Part shown: positions 24,450-33,291 of the stretch, piece after piece
Layout: each line of letters starts with the position of its first letter
Position numbering within the stretch: the first letter of the stretch is position 1
Assembly: GCA_012838035.1 (NCBI GenBank)
Contig: DUQB01000199.1
Location: forward strand, 1-48,670
Direction: 5' to 3'
DNA: 48,670 nt
DNA from: Bacillota bacterium
GTDB taxonomy: Bacteria; Bacillota; Limnochordia; DTU080
Program-made: the position numbers and the translations under genes
The notes under the pieces: model-generated
Database searches by the model: none
What the model saw: only the letters and a program-made list of their open reading frames with translations
Told to the model about the DNA's origin: nothing

Positions 24450-26540
24450 GTGATACCAAGAGATGAGCGTTGGAAGGCTATAACCATAGCCGCCTTGGTT
24501 GTGGCAAGCGTTATAATTTTAGCCGTGAACTGGCCTATGAAACTGGGCTTAGACTTGCAGGGCGGCACCAGTGTCGTACTAGAGGCCGTCGATGACGGTA
24601 GAGGTTTGCAGGCCGGTACGATGGAGCGGTTGATCGGTGTTATGGAACGGCGCGTCAATCAACTGGGCGTTTCTGAAAGCATCGTGCAGCAGCGTGGATC
24701 AAACCGCATTGCCATTGAGTTGCCTGCCTACGATGATGCGGATTCGGCCGTTGCGGCGCTGGGTAAAACGGCACGTCTCACCATGTCGGATGAGGCTGGA
24801 AATATCATTGTCGAAGGCGCCGATCTCAAGGATGCCTATTTGGACAACGACGCATACGGACGTAACGCCGTCGCCATCAAAATGAACCCGGAAGGCGCGC
24901 AGAAATTTGCCGAGTTTACCAGAAACAACGTAGGCCGCTATGTCATCATCCGACTGGATGATGAGATTATTTCTACGGCGCAGATTCAAGAGCCCATTTT
25001 GGACGGCAACGGGCAGATTTCCGGCAACTTTACCGTTAAGGAAGCCTCAGATTTGGCAGCGTTGCTAAAAGCCGGCGCTCTACCGGTTCCGGTCGAAGTA
25101 GTCGAGTGGCATACGGTGGGTCCGAGCTTAGGCGAAGCTTCCATCCGTGAAAGCTTGCGTGCGGCCATCATCGGTCTCTTAGGCACAGTAGCCTTTATGA
25201 TCTTAATGTATCGCGGTCTAGGTTTGGTAGCGGCTGCGGCGCTGGTGATTTTCGCTATTCTGGTAACCGGCGCCATGGCCGGCGTAGGCGCAGTACTCAC
25301 TCTACCGGGCATTGCCGGTTTAGTGCTGACCATCGGTATGGCCGTCGACGGTAACGTGCTGATATTCGAGCGTGCCAAGGAAGAGTATAAGCTTTCGGGC
25401 AGCGTGGTTCCTTCGCTGCGCAAAGGATTCAGCCGCGCATTCACAGCTATCTTCGACTCAAACGCCACCACCTTTCTGGCTGCCGTCATCTTGTTCATTT
25501 ACACCGTAGGCAGTGTTAAGGGCTATGCTTTGACGCTGGGCCTCGGCGTTATCGCCAGCTTCCTGACGGCAGTAACTGCTTCGCGGATCATGGCTTATAT
25601 ACTGGCGAGTACCCGGGTGGGAAGCAATCCTAAGTTCCTCGGCTTAACCTCAACATTGAAGCTGCGGTCTTGGAACATCGTCGGTCATAAGAACGTTTGG
25701 TTCGCCATTACCGGTTTACTGTTGGTCGGCTCCTTGGTCGCCATCGTCTCCCAGGGCCTGAATTGGGGTTTGGACTTCGCCGGCGGCAACTTGGTGGAAG
25801 TCAAGACGGCCAGGTCGCTGTCTTTAGCGGAGATTGAAACTTTCGTGGATACCGCCGAAATTGATGCGTCAAGCATACAGCCGGCAGGCGAGTTCTTTGT
25901 ACTAAAAGGCAGGAGTATCACCAAAGAGAACGTCGATACTCTGGTGACCAACTTGGAGGAAGCCGGTATTACGGCTTCGGTGCAGCGTCTTGAATTCGTC
26001 GGTCCCACTATTGGCTCGGAGGTACGTAGAAAAGCAGCTACGGCGCTACTCATCGCGCTATTGTTCCAGATGCTTTACGTCAGCTTCCGCTTTGAGTGGA
26101 GATATGCGTTGTCGGCCGTCATATCACTGTTCACCACAGTGACTATCCTAATCGGGTTGTTCGCGTTCCTTGGGCTTGAGGTGGACAGCAACTTCCTTGC
26201 GGCCTTGCTTACCATCATTGGTTACGCCATTAACGACACGATCGTCATTTTCGACCGCATTCGTGAGAATCGCAGGCACATGGTGGATATGAGTTATGCA
26301 GAGATGGTCAATGTTTCGTTGAACGAGTCCATAGCCCGGTCCATCAACACAGGCGCCGCAGTGCTGTTGGTGTTGTTCGTCCTTTTGATAGCGGGCGGAT
26401 CTACTTTGTACAGCTTTGCGCTGGCGTTGTTCGCCGGTGTGTTAGTGGGAACCTACGCATCGGTGTTCAATGCGGCCCAGATTGCCGTGCTGTTGCATAA
26501 CAGCGGAAAAAAAGCCGATGGCCGTAGTATAGCCAGGTAA
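24450..26540 (+). CDS. secDF: Protein translocase subunit SecDF (single-chain fusion)
   Basis: 696 residues from the GTG at 24450. SecD and SecF use the proton gradient to pull proteins released by SecYEG across the membrane. Both halves are here in one chain: the SecD half shows LGLDLQGGTSVVLEA after the first membrane helix and the IGMAVDGNVLIFERAKEE helix; the SecF half shows WGLDFAGGNLVEVK and the equivalent IIGYAINDTIVIFDRIREN. Twelve membrane helices are expected. The large SecD periplasmic loop is short, as in Bacillota fusions. A strong terminator follows at 26565-26610. The upstream small membrane protein may share its transcript. Confidence 0.95.
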   Translation: MIPRDERWKAITIAALVVASVIILAVNWPMKLGLDLQGGTSVVLEAVDDGRGLQAGTMERLIGVMERRVNQLGVSESIVQQRGSNRIAIELPAYDDADSAVAALGKTARLTMSDEAGNIIVEGADLKDAYLDNDAYGRNAVAIKMNPEGAQKFAEFTRNNVGRYVIIRLDDEIISTAQIQEPILDGNGQISGNFTVKEASDLAALLKAGALPVPVEVVEWHTVGPSLGEASIRESLRAAIIGLLGTVAFMILMYRGLGLVAAAALVIFAILVTGAMAGVGAVLTLPGIAGLVLTIGMAVDGNVLIFERAKEEYKLSGSVVPSLRKGFSRAFTAIFDSNATTFLAAVILFIYTVGSVKGYALTLGLGVIASFLTAVTASRIMAYILASTRVGSNPKFLGLTSTLKLRSWNIVGHKNVWFAITGLLLVGSLVAIVSQGLNWGLDFAGGNLVEVKTARSLSLAEIETFVDTAEIDASSIQPAGEFFVLKGRSITKENVDTLVTNLEEAGITASVQRLEFVGPTIGSEVRRKAATALLIALLFQMLYVSFRFEWRYALSAVISLFTTVTILIGLFAFLGLEVDSNFLAALLTIIGYAINDTIVIFDRIRENRRHMVDMSYAEMVNVSLNESIARSINTGAAVLLVLFVLLIAGGSTLYSFALALFAGVLVGTYASVFNAAQIAVLLHNSGKKADGRSIAR

Positions 26541-26564
26541 ATCAGACCACAAGATGAATACGAT

Positions 26565-26610
26565 CACAAGGCGAGCCTCCTTATTTAGTGGAGCTCGCCT
26601 TGTGCGTTTT
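26565..26610 (+). terminator. Rho-independent terminator of secDF
   Basis: Perfect 12-bp stem, CACAAGGCGAGC (26565-26576) with GCTCGCCTTGTG (26593-26604), then CGTTTT. The minus-strand side has no T run. Confidence 0.88.
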
Positions 26611-26673
26611 ATGTCGGATTGTGGGACGAGTGAAAGATGGCACCGGCACCGCCGCTATGAGCAGCCGATGCGA

Positions 26674-27216
26674 TTAAAGCGCGGTACCTGCTTTGGGTAC
26701 ATAGAGACGTGACATATCGACGCCTTCGTGTTGCAACAGCTTTACTTTAAGATGAATGCCGCCGCCGTAGCCTGTTAAGTTGCCATTGCCGCCTACTACC
26801 CGGTGACACGGTATAATGATGGAGATGGGATTGTGTCCCACCGCACCGCCGACAGCCTGACAGGACATGCGGTTTACTTTTTGCTGCGCAGCTATTCTTA
26901 TGGCAATATCTTTATATGTAATCACATGGCCATAGGGAATTTCCCGCAAAATGGCCCACACTTGTTGCCGAAAAGCGGTGCCTGTGGGAGCTAAAGGTAG
27001 CTCGTCTATGTCAGGCTTTTGGCCGGCAAAATAGCGATCCAGCCAGTTTTTTGCCGCTTTGAGCACCGGCAGGTCGCCGCGTTCAACCATGTCGGCGAAC
27101 ACCAGGTCGCGCCGGGATATCTGCTGCTCAAGCCACAGGCCTGTTATGCTATCGCCATCAGAGGTCAAGGTAATAGTCCCTAAGCCTAAAGGTGAATAGT
27201 ATGTTGCAAGATACAT
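26674..27216 (-). CDS. ogt: Methylated-DNA--protein-cysteine methyltransferase
   Basis: 180 residues. These suicide enzymes remove O6-alkyl groups from guanine by transferring them to their own Cys. The active site PCHRV is present with Cys137, preceded by YGHVITYKDIA and the helix-turn-helix region AVGGAVGHNPISIII that flips out the base; RRVVGGNGNLTGYGGG-type downstream Gly residues are also conserved. The N-terminal alpha/beta domain matches Ogt length rather than the longer Ada. I start at the ATG at 27216, which has AAAGGAGAC upstream; an in-frame TTG-type extension to 27300 lacks a ribosome site. Stand-alone gene. Confidence 0.93.
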   Translation of the reverse strand: MYLATYYSPLGLGTITLTSDGDSITGLWLEQQISRRDLVFADMVERGDLPVLKAAKNWLDRYFAGQKPDIDELPLAPTGTAFRQQVWAILREIPYGHVITYKDIAIRIAAQQKVNRMSCQAVGGAVGHNPISIIIPCHRVVGGNGNLTGYGGGIHLKVKLLQHEGVDMSRLYVPKAGTAL

Positions 27217-27576
27217 AGGCGTCTCCTTTGGTTTTAGGTTTGGTATGCGCATCAACTGTGGTAAAGAAGTGGGATCCTTGCTTGGCCGGCGCTGAACCAC
27301 CCGGATTATCCGTCTTTCATTATATCAAGTCTGCTAATGTACTGCCGCTGTTATTGCATGGGCTTTGCAGGTGAGCATCCAGAAAGGATCATACGGACAT
27401 CCGTTCTCCATGCGCGCCTTATTTTGCAGGAATGATGCGGTACCATCCGGAATCATCTCGGGAACACACCGGTCATATTGCTCATCGCTCAGGTATCATG
27501 GCTCACTATTCTTTTACCCCAACTACAACCGCATCCTCAGTAACTATAATGATGTGCAAACGAATAGGTGATACAA
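27217..27576. promoter_or_regulatory. Divergent intergenic region, ogt versus small basic protein
   Basis: 360 bases without a gene I can support. A TATAAT at 27545-27550, about 27 bases before the rightward start, may be a -10 element; no clear -35 is seen upstream. Confidence 0.3.
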
Positions 27577-28050
27577 ATGAATGAGAAAGAGAGTAAGCTC
27601 GTAGGAAAAGTACGTTACTCTATGTATCAGCAGGTCAGCAAAGGTGGTGTGGTTGTTCCCGTACAAGTGCTGATGGATGTGGGCATGCTGACAAAGAAAG
27701 ACTATGAAGAATGGCGTTTTGGCCGGGTAGACTACCTGGAGCGAGTTTGCAGAGGTAACTTGCGCCGCATATCCGGCGTCATGCGGGAGGTACGACTCCA
27801 GGCGCAGAAGCACGGTCTCAAACCTTCTTGGACTTGTTACAAACAATGGGGGTGCAAAGGCGGCGGACCGCCCAAGAAGCTGCGCTTTTCCAAATACGGT
27901 AAAGAGAAGATTGAACGGGCATATGCTACACATTATGTAGATGCATGTCGCATAAAAAAGGCGCCGAAGAAAACTGTAACGAAGGTAGAGGCGGCGACAC
28001 TGCAGCAGGACAAGAACGGCGCTATAGAAAGCGTGGATCAGGCCGGCTGA
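27577..28050 (+). CDS. Small basic protein of unknown function
   Basis: 157 residues, not recognised. It is rich in Lys, Arg and aromatic residues with short motifs GKVRYSMYQQVSKGG, DYEEWRFGRVDYLERVC, CYKQWGCKGGG and LRFSKYGKEKIERAYATHY. The ordered look of residues 1-120, the two Trp-Gly-Cys-type segments and the Lys-rich tail suggest a nucleic-acid-binding protein. The ATG at 27577 has AGGTGA 6 bases upstream. No close neighbour on the same strand. The frame is long, well-biased and lacks shadows of a better gene, so it is likely real. Confidence 0.6.
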   Translation: MNEKESKLVGKVRYSMYQQVSKGGVVVPVQVLMDVGMLTKKDYEEWRFGRVDYLERVCRGNLRRISGVMREVRLQAQKHGLKPSWTCYKQWGCKGGGPPKKLRFSKYGKEKIERAYATHYVDACRIKKAPKKTVTKVEAATLQQDKNGAIESVDQAG

Positions 28051-28231
28051 AGCTTAGGTCACGACAGAGACGGCACGGCATTTGCGGCCATAGCGTATGC
28101 AGTGGAAAAGAAGACGCAGGTGTCGGCGCCTCACCGTCGTACTCTATAATAGCGGGTCAGTTACTAAATCACGTAAGCAGGCTGTTGTCCGCCTTCCGCC
28201 TTTGCTATATACGCAGTGATCCGCAACATTA

Positions 28232-28245
28232 GTCAAGCGTTTAAC
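28232..28245. promoter_or_regulatory. Putative LacI-family operator, site 7
   Basis: On the minus strand GTTAAACGCTTGAC, sharing the AAACGNTT core. It lies 38 bases upstream of the sulfatase start at 28284. This ties the second sulfatase cluster to the first, 17 kb away. Weaker match than sites 1, 2, 4, 5 and 6. Confidence 0.4.
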
Positions 28246-28283
28246 TCAATCGCTGTTACCCAACGCTTGGATGAAAGAGACAT

Positions 28284-29684
28284 ATGCGAGGTGTTCCATT
28301 GCAGCAAATAAACAGACGACCGAACATATTGCTGGTCACAACGGATCAGCAGCGTTATGATGCGTTATCCGTCTTTGGCGGCTTCGCCCAGACGCCGCAT
28401 CTGGAAAGGTTGGCGGAGGAAGGCACGAAGTTTACCGGCGCTTATGTAAACAATCCGGTCTGTATCCCTAGCCGAGCATGTATTCAAACCGGCCGTTATA
28501 CCCACCAACACGGGGTGCGTTACATGGAATCCGTGTTGGACAGCACGCCCGGTCTGCCGGTATGGGAAGAGACCTTTATGGAACGGCTGCAAATCGCAGG
28601 TTACCGCACCGGCGCCGTGGGAAAGATCCACATGTTCCCACCGCGAGGTTTTGAATACACGCGTTTGACCAACGGTCAAGGAGCGCGATGGCGCGTACCC
28701 TATGGGTCACAGTTCGGGCCGGCGCAACTAGGAGATGATTACGCCGCTTGGCTGGAGCGCAAGCGTCCTGGAGCCTATGCGCAAATATATGAGCAGCGCC
28801 GCAGCAATGAGTATAAACGCTACCACAGCGCAGTCCAAAGCGTACTCGATGTGGACGAGTATGTTGATTACTGGGTAGCGGAGAATGCCATCGACTTCAT
28901 CCGGACTGCGGCGCCCCAGGAACCTTTCTTCCTTTGGTGCGGATTCTGCAACCCGCATACCCCGGTGGATGCACCCGGGAAATATGCACATATGTATCAT
29001 CCGGATGATATCCCGCTTTCAGAGCGGTATCTGAAGCGGCCAAATCCGGAGCAGGGTCTTGACGAGCAGCTCATGCGCCGTTGGTTGGCATACTACTATG
29101 GCTTAAACACGATGGTCGACGATTTCCTCGGCATGATCATCGACGAACTACGGCGCACCGGCAGGTTCGATGACACACTGATCGTTTTCACCACGGATCA
29201 CGGCGACTTCGCCGGCGACTATGGTCGTTTCGGTAAAGCGGACTTCTATGAAGGCGTTATTCATGCGCCGTTAGTGGTAAAGCCGCCCCAGGGCGATTCC
29301 GTAGCCCCGAACGCGGACGGTTTAGTCGAATTGATCGATATCGCACCGACCATTCTTGACTATGCGGGGTTACCTATCCCCAACACCATGCAGGGTACGA
29401 GCTTCCGCACCATCGTGAATACGGGTCAAGGCGGGAAGGATGTCATCCTGTGTGAACATACCCTCAACGATCACTCTCGCTCGGGTAAATGTCTGCGTAC
29501 GGCGCGTTACAAGTATATTTACTGGGGACCTAACCAGGGTTCTACGCTCAGAGACCTGGCGGACGACCCCAATGAGTGGCGTAACTTGGCCGACGACGCC
29601 GGCAGCCGCAGCATCCTGGTTGAGATGCAGGAACGCCTAATAGAGCACTTAACGCTCACGGAGCGTCCCATATTGCGGCGGTAA
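28284..29684 (+). CDS. Cytoplasmic sulfatase (Cys-type), second cluster
   Basis: 466 residues. NILLVTTDQQRYDAL near residue 14 carries the metal ligands, CIPSR the formylglycine Cys60, VGKIHMF the catalytic Lys/His, and TTDHGDFAGDYG near residue 306 the second metal cluster. The overall pattern matches the choline-sulfatase/heparan-sulfatase-like group. No signal peptide. The start has only a weak ribosome site (GAAAGAG). It is followed after 90 bases by a secreted heparinase-like lyase gene, so the pair probably degrades one sulfated polysaccharide, the lyase outside and the sulfatase inside. Under operator site 7 by position. Confidence 0.9.
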   Translation: MRGVPLQQINRRPNILLVTTDQQRYDALSVFGGFAQTPHLERLAEEGTKFTGAYVNNPVCIPSRACIQTGRYTHQHGVRYMESVLDSTPGLPVWEETFMERLQIAGYRTGAVGKIHMFPPRGFEYTRLTNGQGARWRVPYGSQFGPAQLGDDYAAWLERKRPGAYAQIYEQRRSNEYKRYHSAVQSVLDVDEYVDYWVAENAIDFIRTAAPQEPFFLWCGFCNPHTPVDAPGKYAHMYHPDDIPLSERYLKRPNPEQGLDEQLMRRWLAYYYGLNTMVDDFLGMIIDELRRTGRFDDTLIVFTTDHGDFAGDYGRFGKADFYEGVIHAPLVVKPPQGDSVAPNADGLVELIDIAPTILDYAGLPIPNTMQGTSFRTIVNTGQGGKDVILCEHTLNDHSRSGKCLRTARYKYIYWGPNQGSTLRDLADDPNEWRNLADDAGSRSILVEMQERLIEHLTLTERPILRR

Positions 29685-29761
29685 GCGATGGTGGGGGACT
29701 GAACAAAAGATCGGCGCTAGGTATGTAGCCGATTGAGCTGGCGATCACGCAGTAAGTTGAT

Positions 29762-29767
29762 GGGAGG
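29762..29767 (+). promoter_or_regulatory. Ribosome binding site deciding the lyase start
   Basis: GGGAGG, 7 bases before a TTG at 29775. The next in-frame ATG at 29781 has 13-base spacing, and an upstream TTG at 29733 lacks any ribosome site. Confidence 0.6.
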
Positions 29768-29774
29768 TATCATT

Positions 29775-32700
29775 TTGCGCATGCTAACTAAGCTGATTAA
29801 GCTTGTAGCGGTCATTTTATTCTGTTGCGTTGTCTCTGGAGGAGCTCTTGCCCAAACAGACCCTGATTTGTTTGCCGCCCGACAGAGCGGAACGGTGCTG
29901 CTGCAGACCGACTTCTCCCAGGAAAACCCGGATGATTGGGTGCTAGAAGGAAGCGGCGCCATGAGGCTCATCCCCGGGGCTATGGTTATCGAAGCCGTAG
30001 ACAAAGATGCCACCATTTGGCACAAAAAACAGTTGCACGGCGATGTACTAATTGAGTTTGAAGCGCGCATCGATCCGCCTGTGGCCGCCGCCAACCTCAA
30101 TACGTTCGTACACGCCGTGGATCCTGCCGGTCGGCCGGTATATGAAGGTAACCGCAGCGGCGCGTATGCGGAGTACCATACGCTGAACCTTTACATCTTC
30201 ACGTTTACGGGAGACCAAGGCAGGGCCGGCGCGCCAGGTTACGCCCGCATTCGTAAGGATCCCGGCTTCTCGTTGCTCGCCGAAAATCTTGATTTCGAAT
30301 CCGAAACGGGAAAGTCGTATAAAATATCCATTTTGGTTGAGAACGGACACCTGCGCTACTACATCAACGATGTAAAGGCGCACGATTATACGGATCCACA
30401 ACCTTACCGCCAAGGTTGGATGGCTTTCCGTACGTGGAACACGAACTTGACTATTACCAGCCTGGTGGTAAAGCAGCTTAGAGAGTTCGTCGCGGATGAG
30501 CCGACCCAACCCACTGCTCAGGAGAGTGTCGAATACAGACGCAACCTCATTCCCAACGGGGACTTTGAAGACGGCGTCGCTACCGACGGGGTCCCTGTGG
30601 AGTGGACGGTGTTCGGCAGCTCATTCGGCTCGGTAGTAGCCGATGCGGCGTCGTCCGGTAGCCATAGCCTGCGCTTGGTGGATAACGACGCAAACGTCGG
30701 CGGCGGGTTGCGCAGCAAGGAAGTACCGACGACGCCCGGCACGCCTTATCGCCTGGAGGTCGATGCGTATCCCTTGAACGGCAGAGGGGGCATCTATCTC
30801 GACTTCATGGCCGGAGGCAAGCGCGTCAACGCTATACAGAAGGCCACGAGCAGCAACAGCGCCGGATGGGAGACCATAGTCATTGAAGCGACGGCGCCTC
30901 AGGGAGCAGAGACGGTAAGCATCATCCTCTATAGCTATAAGCCCGATATCGCTACCGTCTACTTCGATAATGTCCGTTTGTACGATCTAAGTCAGGCTGA
31001 AGCAGTGATCAGCAATCGTGAACCCACCACTAGGGAGACTGGTTACCGACCGGGAGTAGGCGCGGAGGTGGAAACCAATCCGCCCTCATTCGTTTGGCTA
31101 CCGGAAAGCTGGGCACAGCAATATGTTTTGGAATTCTCCACTTCCCCCGACTTTGCGTCAGGTACCGCCATCCGAGTGGAAGGTTTGGATTACAGCATGC
31201 ATTTGCCGGCTGAACCATTGGCGGAAGGAATCTGGTATTGGCGTTATTGGGGAGTAACCCAAGACGGCGTCCGTGTTGGACCAAGTGTAACACGGCGCTT
31301 CCAAGTAACCGCAGACGCCATACCCGTATCGCTGCCGCCGGTACACGAGGCGAGAGCACGCATCACGGATCAACATCCGCGGTTATTCATTACCCCTGAG
31401 CAGTTACCTGAGCTCAAAACGCGCTGGAATCCGTTGTTGCTTCCCACCCTTTTTCGCAGCGGTTATAATGCCTCAATAATAGGGCCGAACCTATTTAAGC
31501 TCCAACCAACGGCTTCAGAAGTAACCGACGCGTTGGCTACGCTGCAGGAGCTGGGCGTGCTCTGGGCCGCGACGGGTCAGGAGCGGTATGCTCAGGCGGG
31601 ACGAGCCCTGATTATGCACATGACCAAGGTTGATCCCATGCCGGCCCATGTCCCCACAGGTACCGGCAAGGATGCCATTTTCATGGCGTTGATCCCTGGG
31701 ATGAGCCGCAGTTACGATTGGCTCCACCACGCACTGACCGAAGAGGAGAGAGCTGTGGTACTCGCTTATTTGCAGGACCTGGGAGAGCGTACTTTCCAAA
31801 GACTGCGGACACCGCCTTACGAGGCGGATCCTTATAGAAGTCACGAAGGGCGCATTTTGGGCTTCCTGGCGGAGTTGGCCATCGCCACGCTGGGTGAGTT
31901 GCCCGATGCCGAAAAGTGGTTCGACTACGTTCTGCAGGTCATCTATAACGTCTATCCGGCATGGGGCGGCGTAGATGGCGGTTGGTCCGAAGGGGCCAAT
32001 TACTGGGCATCCTATATGAACTTCATGTTCGACGCTATGGATGCGGTAGAGATGGCCACCGGAGTGAAGCTGTACCAGAAGCCTTTCTTCCAGAACACCG
32101 GTTATTATAAGATGTATACTCATCCGCCTCTCACGGGGGTTGCTTGGGGAGACGGTCTAGGTAAAGCCGTCGACGCGAACAGTCGGGCTGCCATGACGCG
32201 GTTGGCGGAGATGACCGGTAACGGTCACTTTACTTGGTATGCTCAAACAACCGGCGGCATACAACGACGCGGCGGCATTGTCGGCGTTTTAACAGAGACC
32301 AAGGTTCCGCCGGCTAAGGCGCCGACAGATCTGCCTCCGGCCAGATACTTCGCCGATGTGGGTTTGGTGACTATGCATACTAATCTTGCCGACCCCGAGG
32401 AGAACGTCGCTTTTCAGCTGAGAAGCAGCCCATACGGCTCCATCAGCCATGCACATGCCGATCAAAACAGTTTCGTTCTCTATAGTTACGGAGACGGAGT
32501 TGCCATTTCTTCAGGCTACTATCCTTGGTCGCAGAGTCCGCATCACAGTGAGTGGACCAACCAGACTCTGTCGAAGAACACCGTCTTAATAAATGGTGAA
32601 GGGCAACGCACGTTCTCCCTGGACGCCAAAGGCCGCATCGAGCAGTTTATCCATACGGAGGAGTATGACTATACGGTGGGAGAGGCGGCAACAGCGTATA

Positions 32701-33206
32701 ATACCGCAGTCGATGCCTATAAGCGACATGTAGTGTTCATTCGCCCTGATCTGTTCGTGATCGTGGATGATGTACGTACGCCGGAGGCGTCGACCGTTGA
32801 TTGGTTACTGCACAGCGCCTTCCCGCTCACTTGGGACGAGGAGGCGAACAAAGCGCACACGACAGGCGCCAAAGGTCAGTTGGATACTCACCTGATCTCC
32901 GAGCAAGAGTGGTCCGCCGTCATCAGCGACGAGTTTGCGCCGCCGCCGGAACTCGATGATTACGAGCCGCAATGGCATCTCACTCTGTCCAATTTGCATA
33001 CTGCCCGGCGGCACTTGGTTGTAGCCGTCTTGATACCCAACAAGGCGGGTGAAAAAGCTGTGCAGTTGATAAATGCAACGGTTTCGACGCAAGAGGAAAT
33101 CATGACGATCACTTTGGAGTACGTTAAGGACGGAATGGCTCAACGACGCATCATTACATTGGGGTTAGATGATGCGGGAATTGCGCAAGGCCCAACCGTG
33201 CATTAA
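29775..33206 (+). CDS. Secreted multidomain heparinase II/III-like polysaccharide lyase
   Basis: 1143 residues from TTG 29775. A Sec signal (LIKLVAVILFCCVVSGGALAQ) opens the protein. Residues about 35-235 form a concanavalin-like (DUF1961-type) beta domain; about 250-400 resemble a carbohydrate-binding module (NLIPNGDFEDGV, then FDNVRLYDL); about 410-500 form a fibronectin-like DUF4962 domain; the rest is an (alpha/alpha) toroid followed by the heparinase II/III beta domain. SHAHADQNSF at 890-899 and WTNQTLSKNTVLINGEGQ are hallmarks of heparinase-like lyases, which cleave uronic-acid-containing glycans by beta-elimination. Export fits an enzyme acting on polymer outside the cell. The position directly behind a sulfatase suggests a sulfated uronan. 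Exact substrate unknown. Confidence 0.88.
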   Translation: MRMLTKLIKLVAVILFCCVVSGGALAQTDPDLFAARQSGTVLLQTDFSQENPDDWVLEGSGAMRLIPGAMVIEAVDKDATIWHKKQLHGDVLIEFEARIDPPVAAANLNTFVHAVDPAGRPVYEGNRSGAYAEYHTLNLYIFTFTGDQGRAGAPGYARIRKDPGFSLLAENLDFESETGKSYKISILVENGHLRYYINDVKAHDYTDPQPYRQGWMAFRTWNTNLTITSLVVKQLREFVADEPTQPTAQESVEYRRNLIPNGDFEDGVATDGVPVEWTVFGSSFGSVVADAASSGSHSLRLVDNDANVGGGLRSKEVPTTPGTPYRLEVDAYPLNGRGGIYLDFMAGGKRVNAIQKATSSNSAGWETIVIEATAPQGAETVSIILYSYKPDIATVYFDNVRLYDLSQAEAVISNREPTTRETGYRPGVGAEVETNPPSFVWLPESWAQQYVLEFSTSPDFASGTAIRVEGLDYSMHLPAEPLAEGIWYWRYWGVTQDGVRVGPSVTRRFQVTADAIPVSLPPVHEARARITDQHPRLFITPEQLPELKTRWNPLLLPTLFRSGYNASIIGPNLFKLQPTASEVTDALATLQELGVLWAATGQERYAQAGRALIMHMTKVDPMPAHVPTGTGKDAIFMALIPGMSRSYDWLHHALTEEERAVVLAYLQDLGERTFQRLRTPPYEADPYRSHEGRILGFLAELAIATLGELPDAEKWFDYVLQVIYNVYPAWGGVDGGWSEGANYWASYMNFMFDAMDAVEMATGVKLYQKPFFQNTGYYKMYTHPPLTGVAWGDGLGKAVDANSRAAMTRLAEMTGNGHFTWYAQTTGGIQRRGGIVGVLTETKVPPAKAPTDLPPARYFADVGLVTMHTNLADPEENVAFQLRSSPYGSISHAHADQNSFVLYSYGDGVAISSGYYPWSQSPHHSEWTNQTLSKNTVLINGEGQRTFSLDAKGRIEQFIHTEEYDYTVGEAATAYNTAVDAYKRHVVFIRPDLFVIVDDVRTPEASTVDWLLHSAFPLTWDEEANKAHTTGAKGQLDTHLISEQEWSAVISDEFAPPPELDDYEPQWHLTLSNLHTARRHLVVAVLIPNKAGEKAVQLINATVSTQEEIMTITLEYVKDGMAQRRIITLGLDDAGIAQGPTVH

Positions 33207-33215
33207 ATACTTATG

Positions 33216-33253
33216 GCGCCCGGCACAGTCTTACTTTGTGTCGGGCGCTGTAT
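33216..33253 (+). terminator. Probable terminator of the lyase operon, overlapping a promoter
   Basis: GCGCCCGGCAC (33216-33226) pairs with GTGTCGGGCGC (33238-33248, one G-T pair), followed by TGTATT. The T run is weak. The next gene's promoter overlaps the loop and 3-prime arm. Confidence 0.5.
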
Positions 33254-33259
33254 TATAAT
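33231..33259 (+). promoter_or_regulatory. Candidate sigma-A promoter for the TPR-SAP protein
   Basis: TTACTT (33231-33236), a 17-base spacer and a perfect TATAAT (33254-33259), 32 bases upstream of the ATG at 33292. The -35 element is inside the terminator loop and the spacer includes its 3-prime arm. Confidence 0.45.
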
Positions 33260-33291
33260 AGTGCCAACACTAGTTGCAGAGGAGATAGAAT

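Noticed and set aside
27365-27571. Open frame of 68 codons upstream of the small basic protein.
   Set aside because: No ribosome site, composition unlike its neighbours, and no recognisable motif.
27945-28232. Open frame of 95 codons overlapping the small basic protein.
   Set aside because: It overlaps the better-supported gene in another frame, is dominated by Arg/Gly low-complexity and has no ribosome site.
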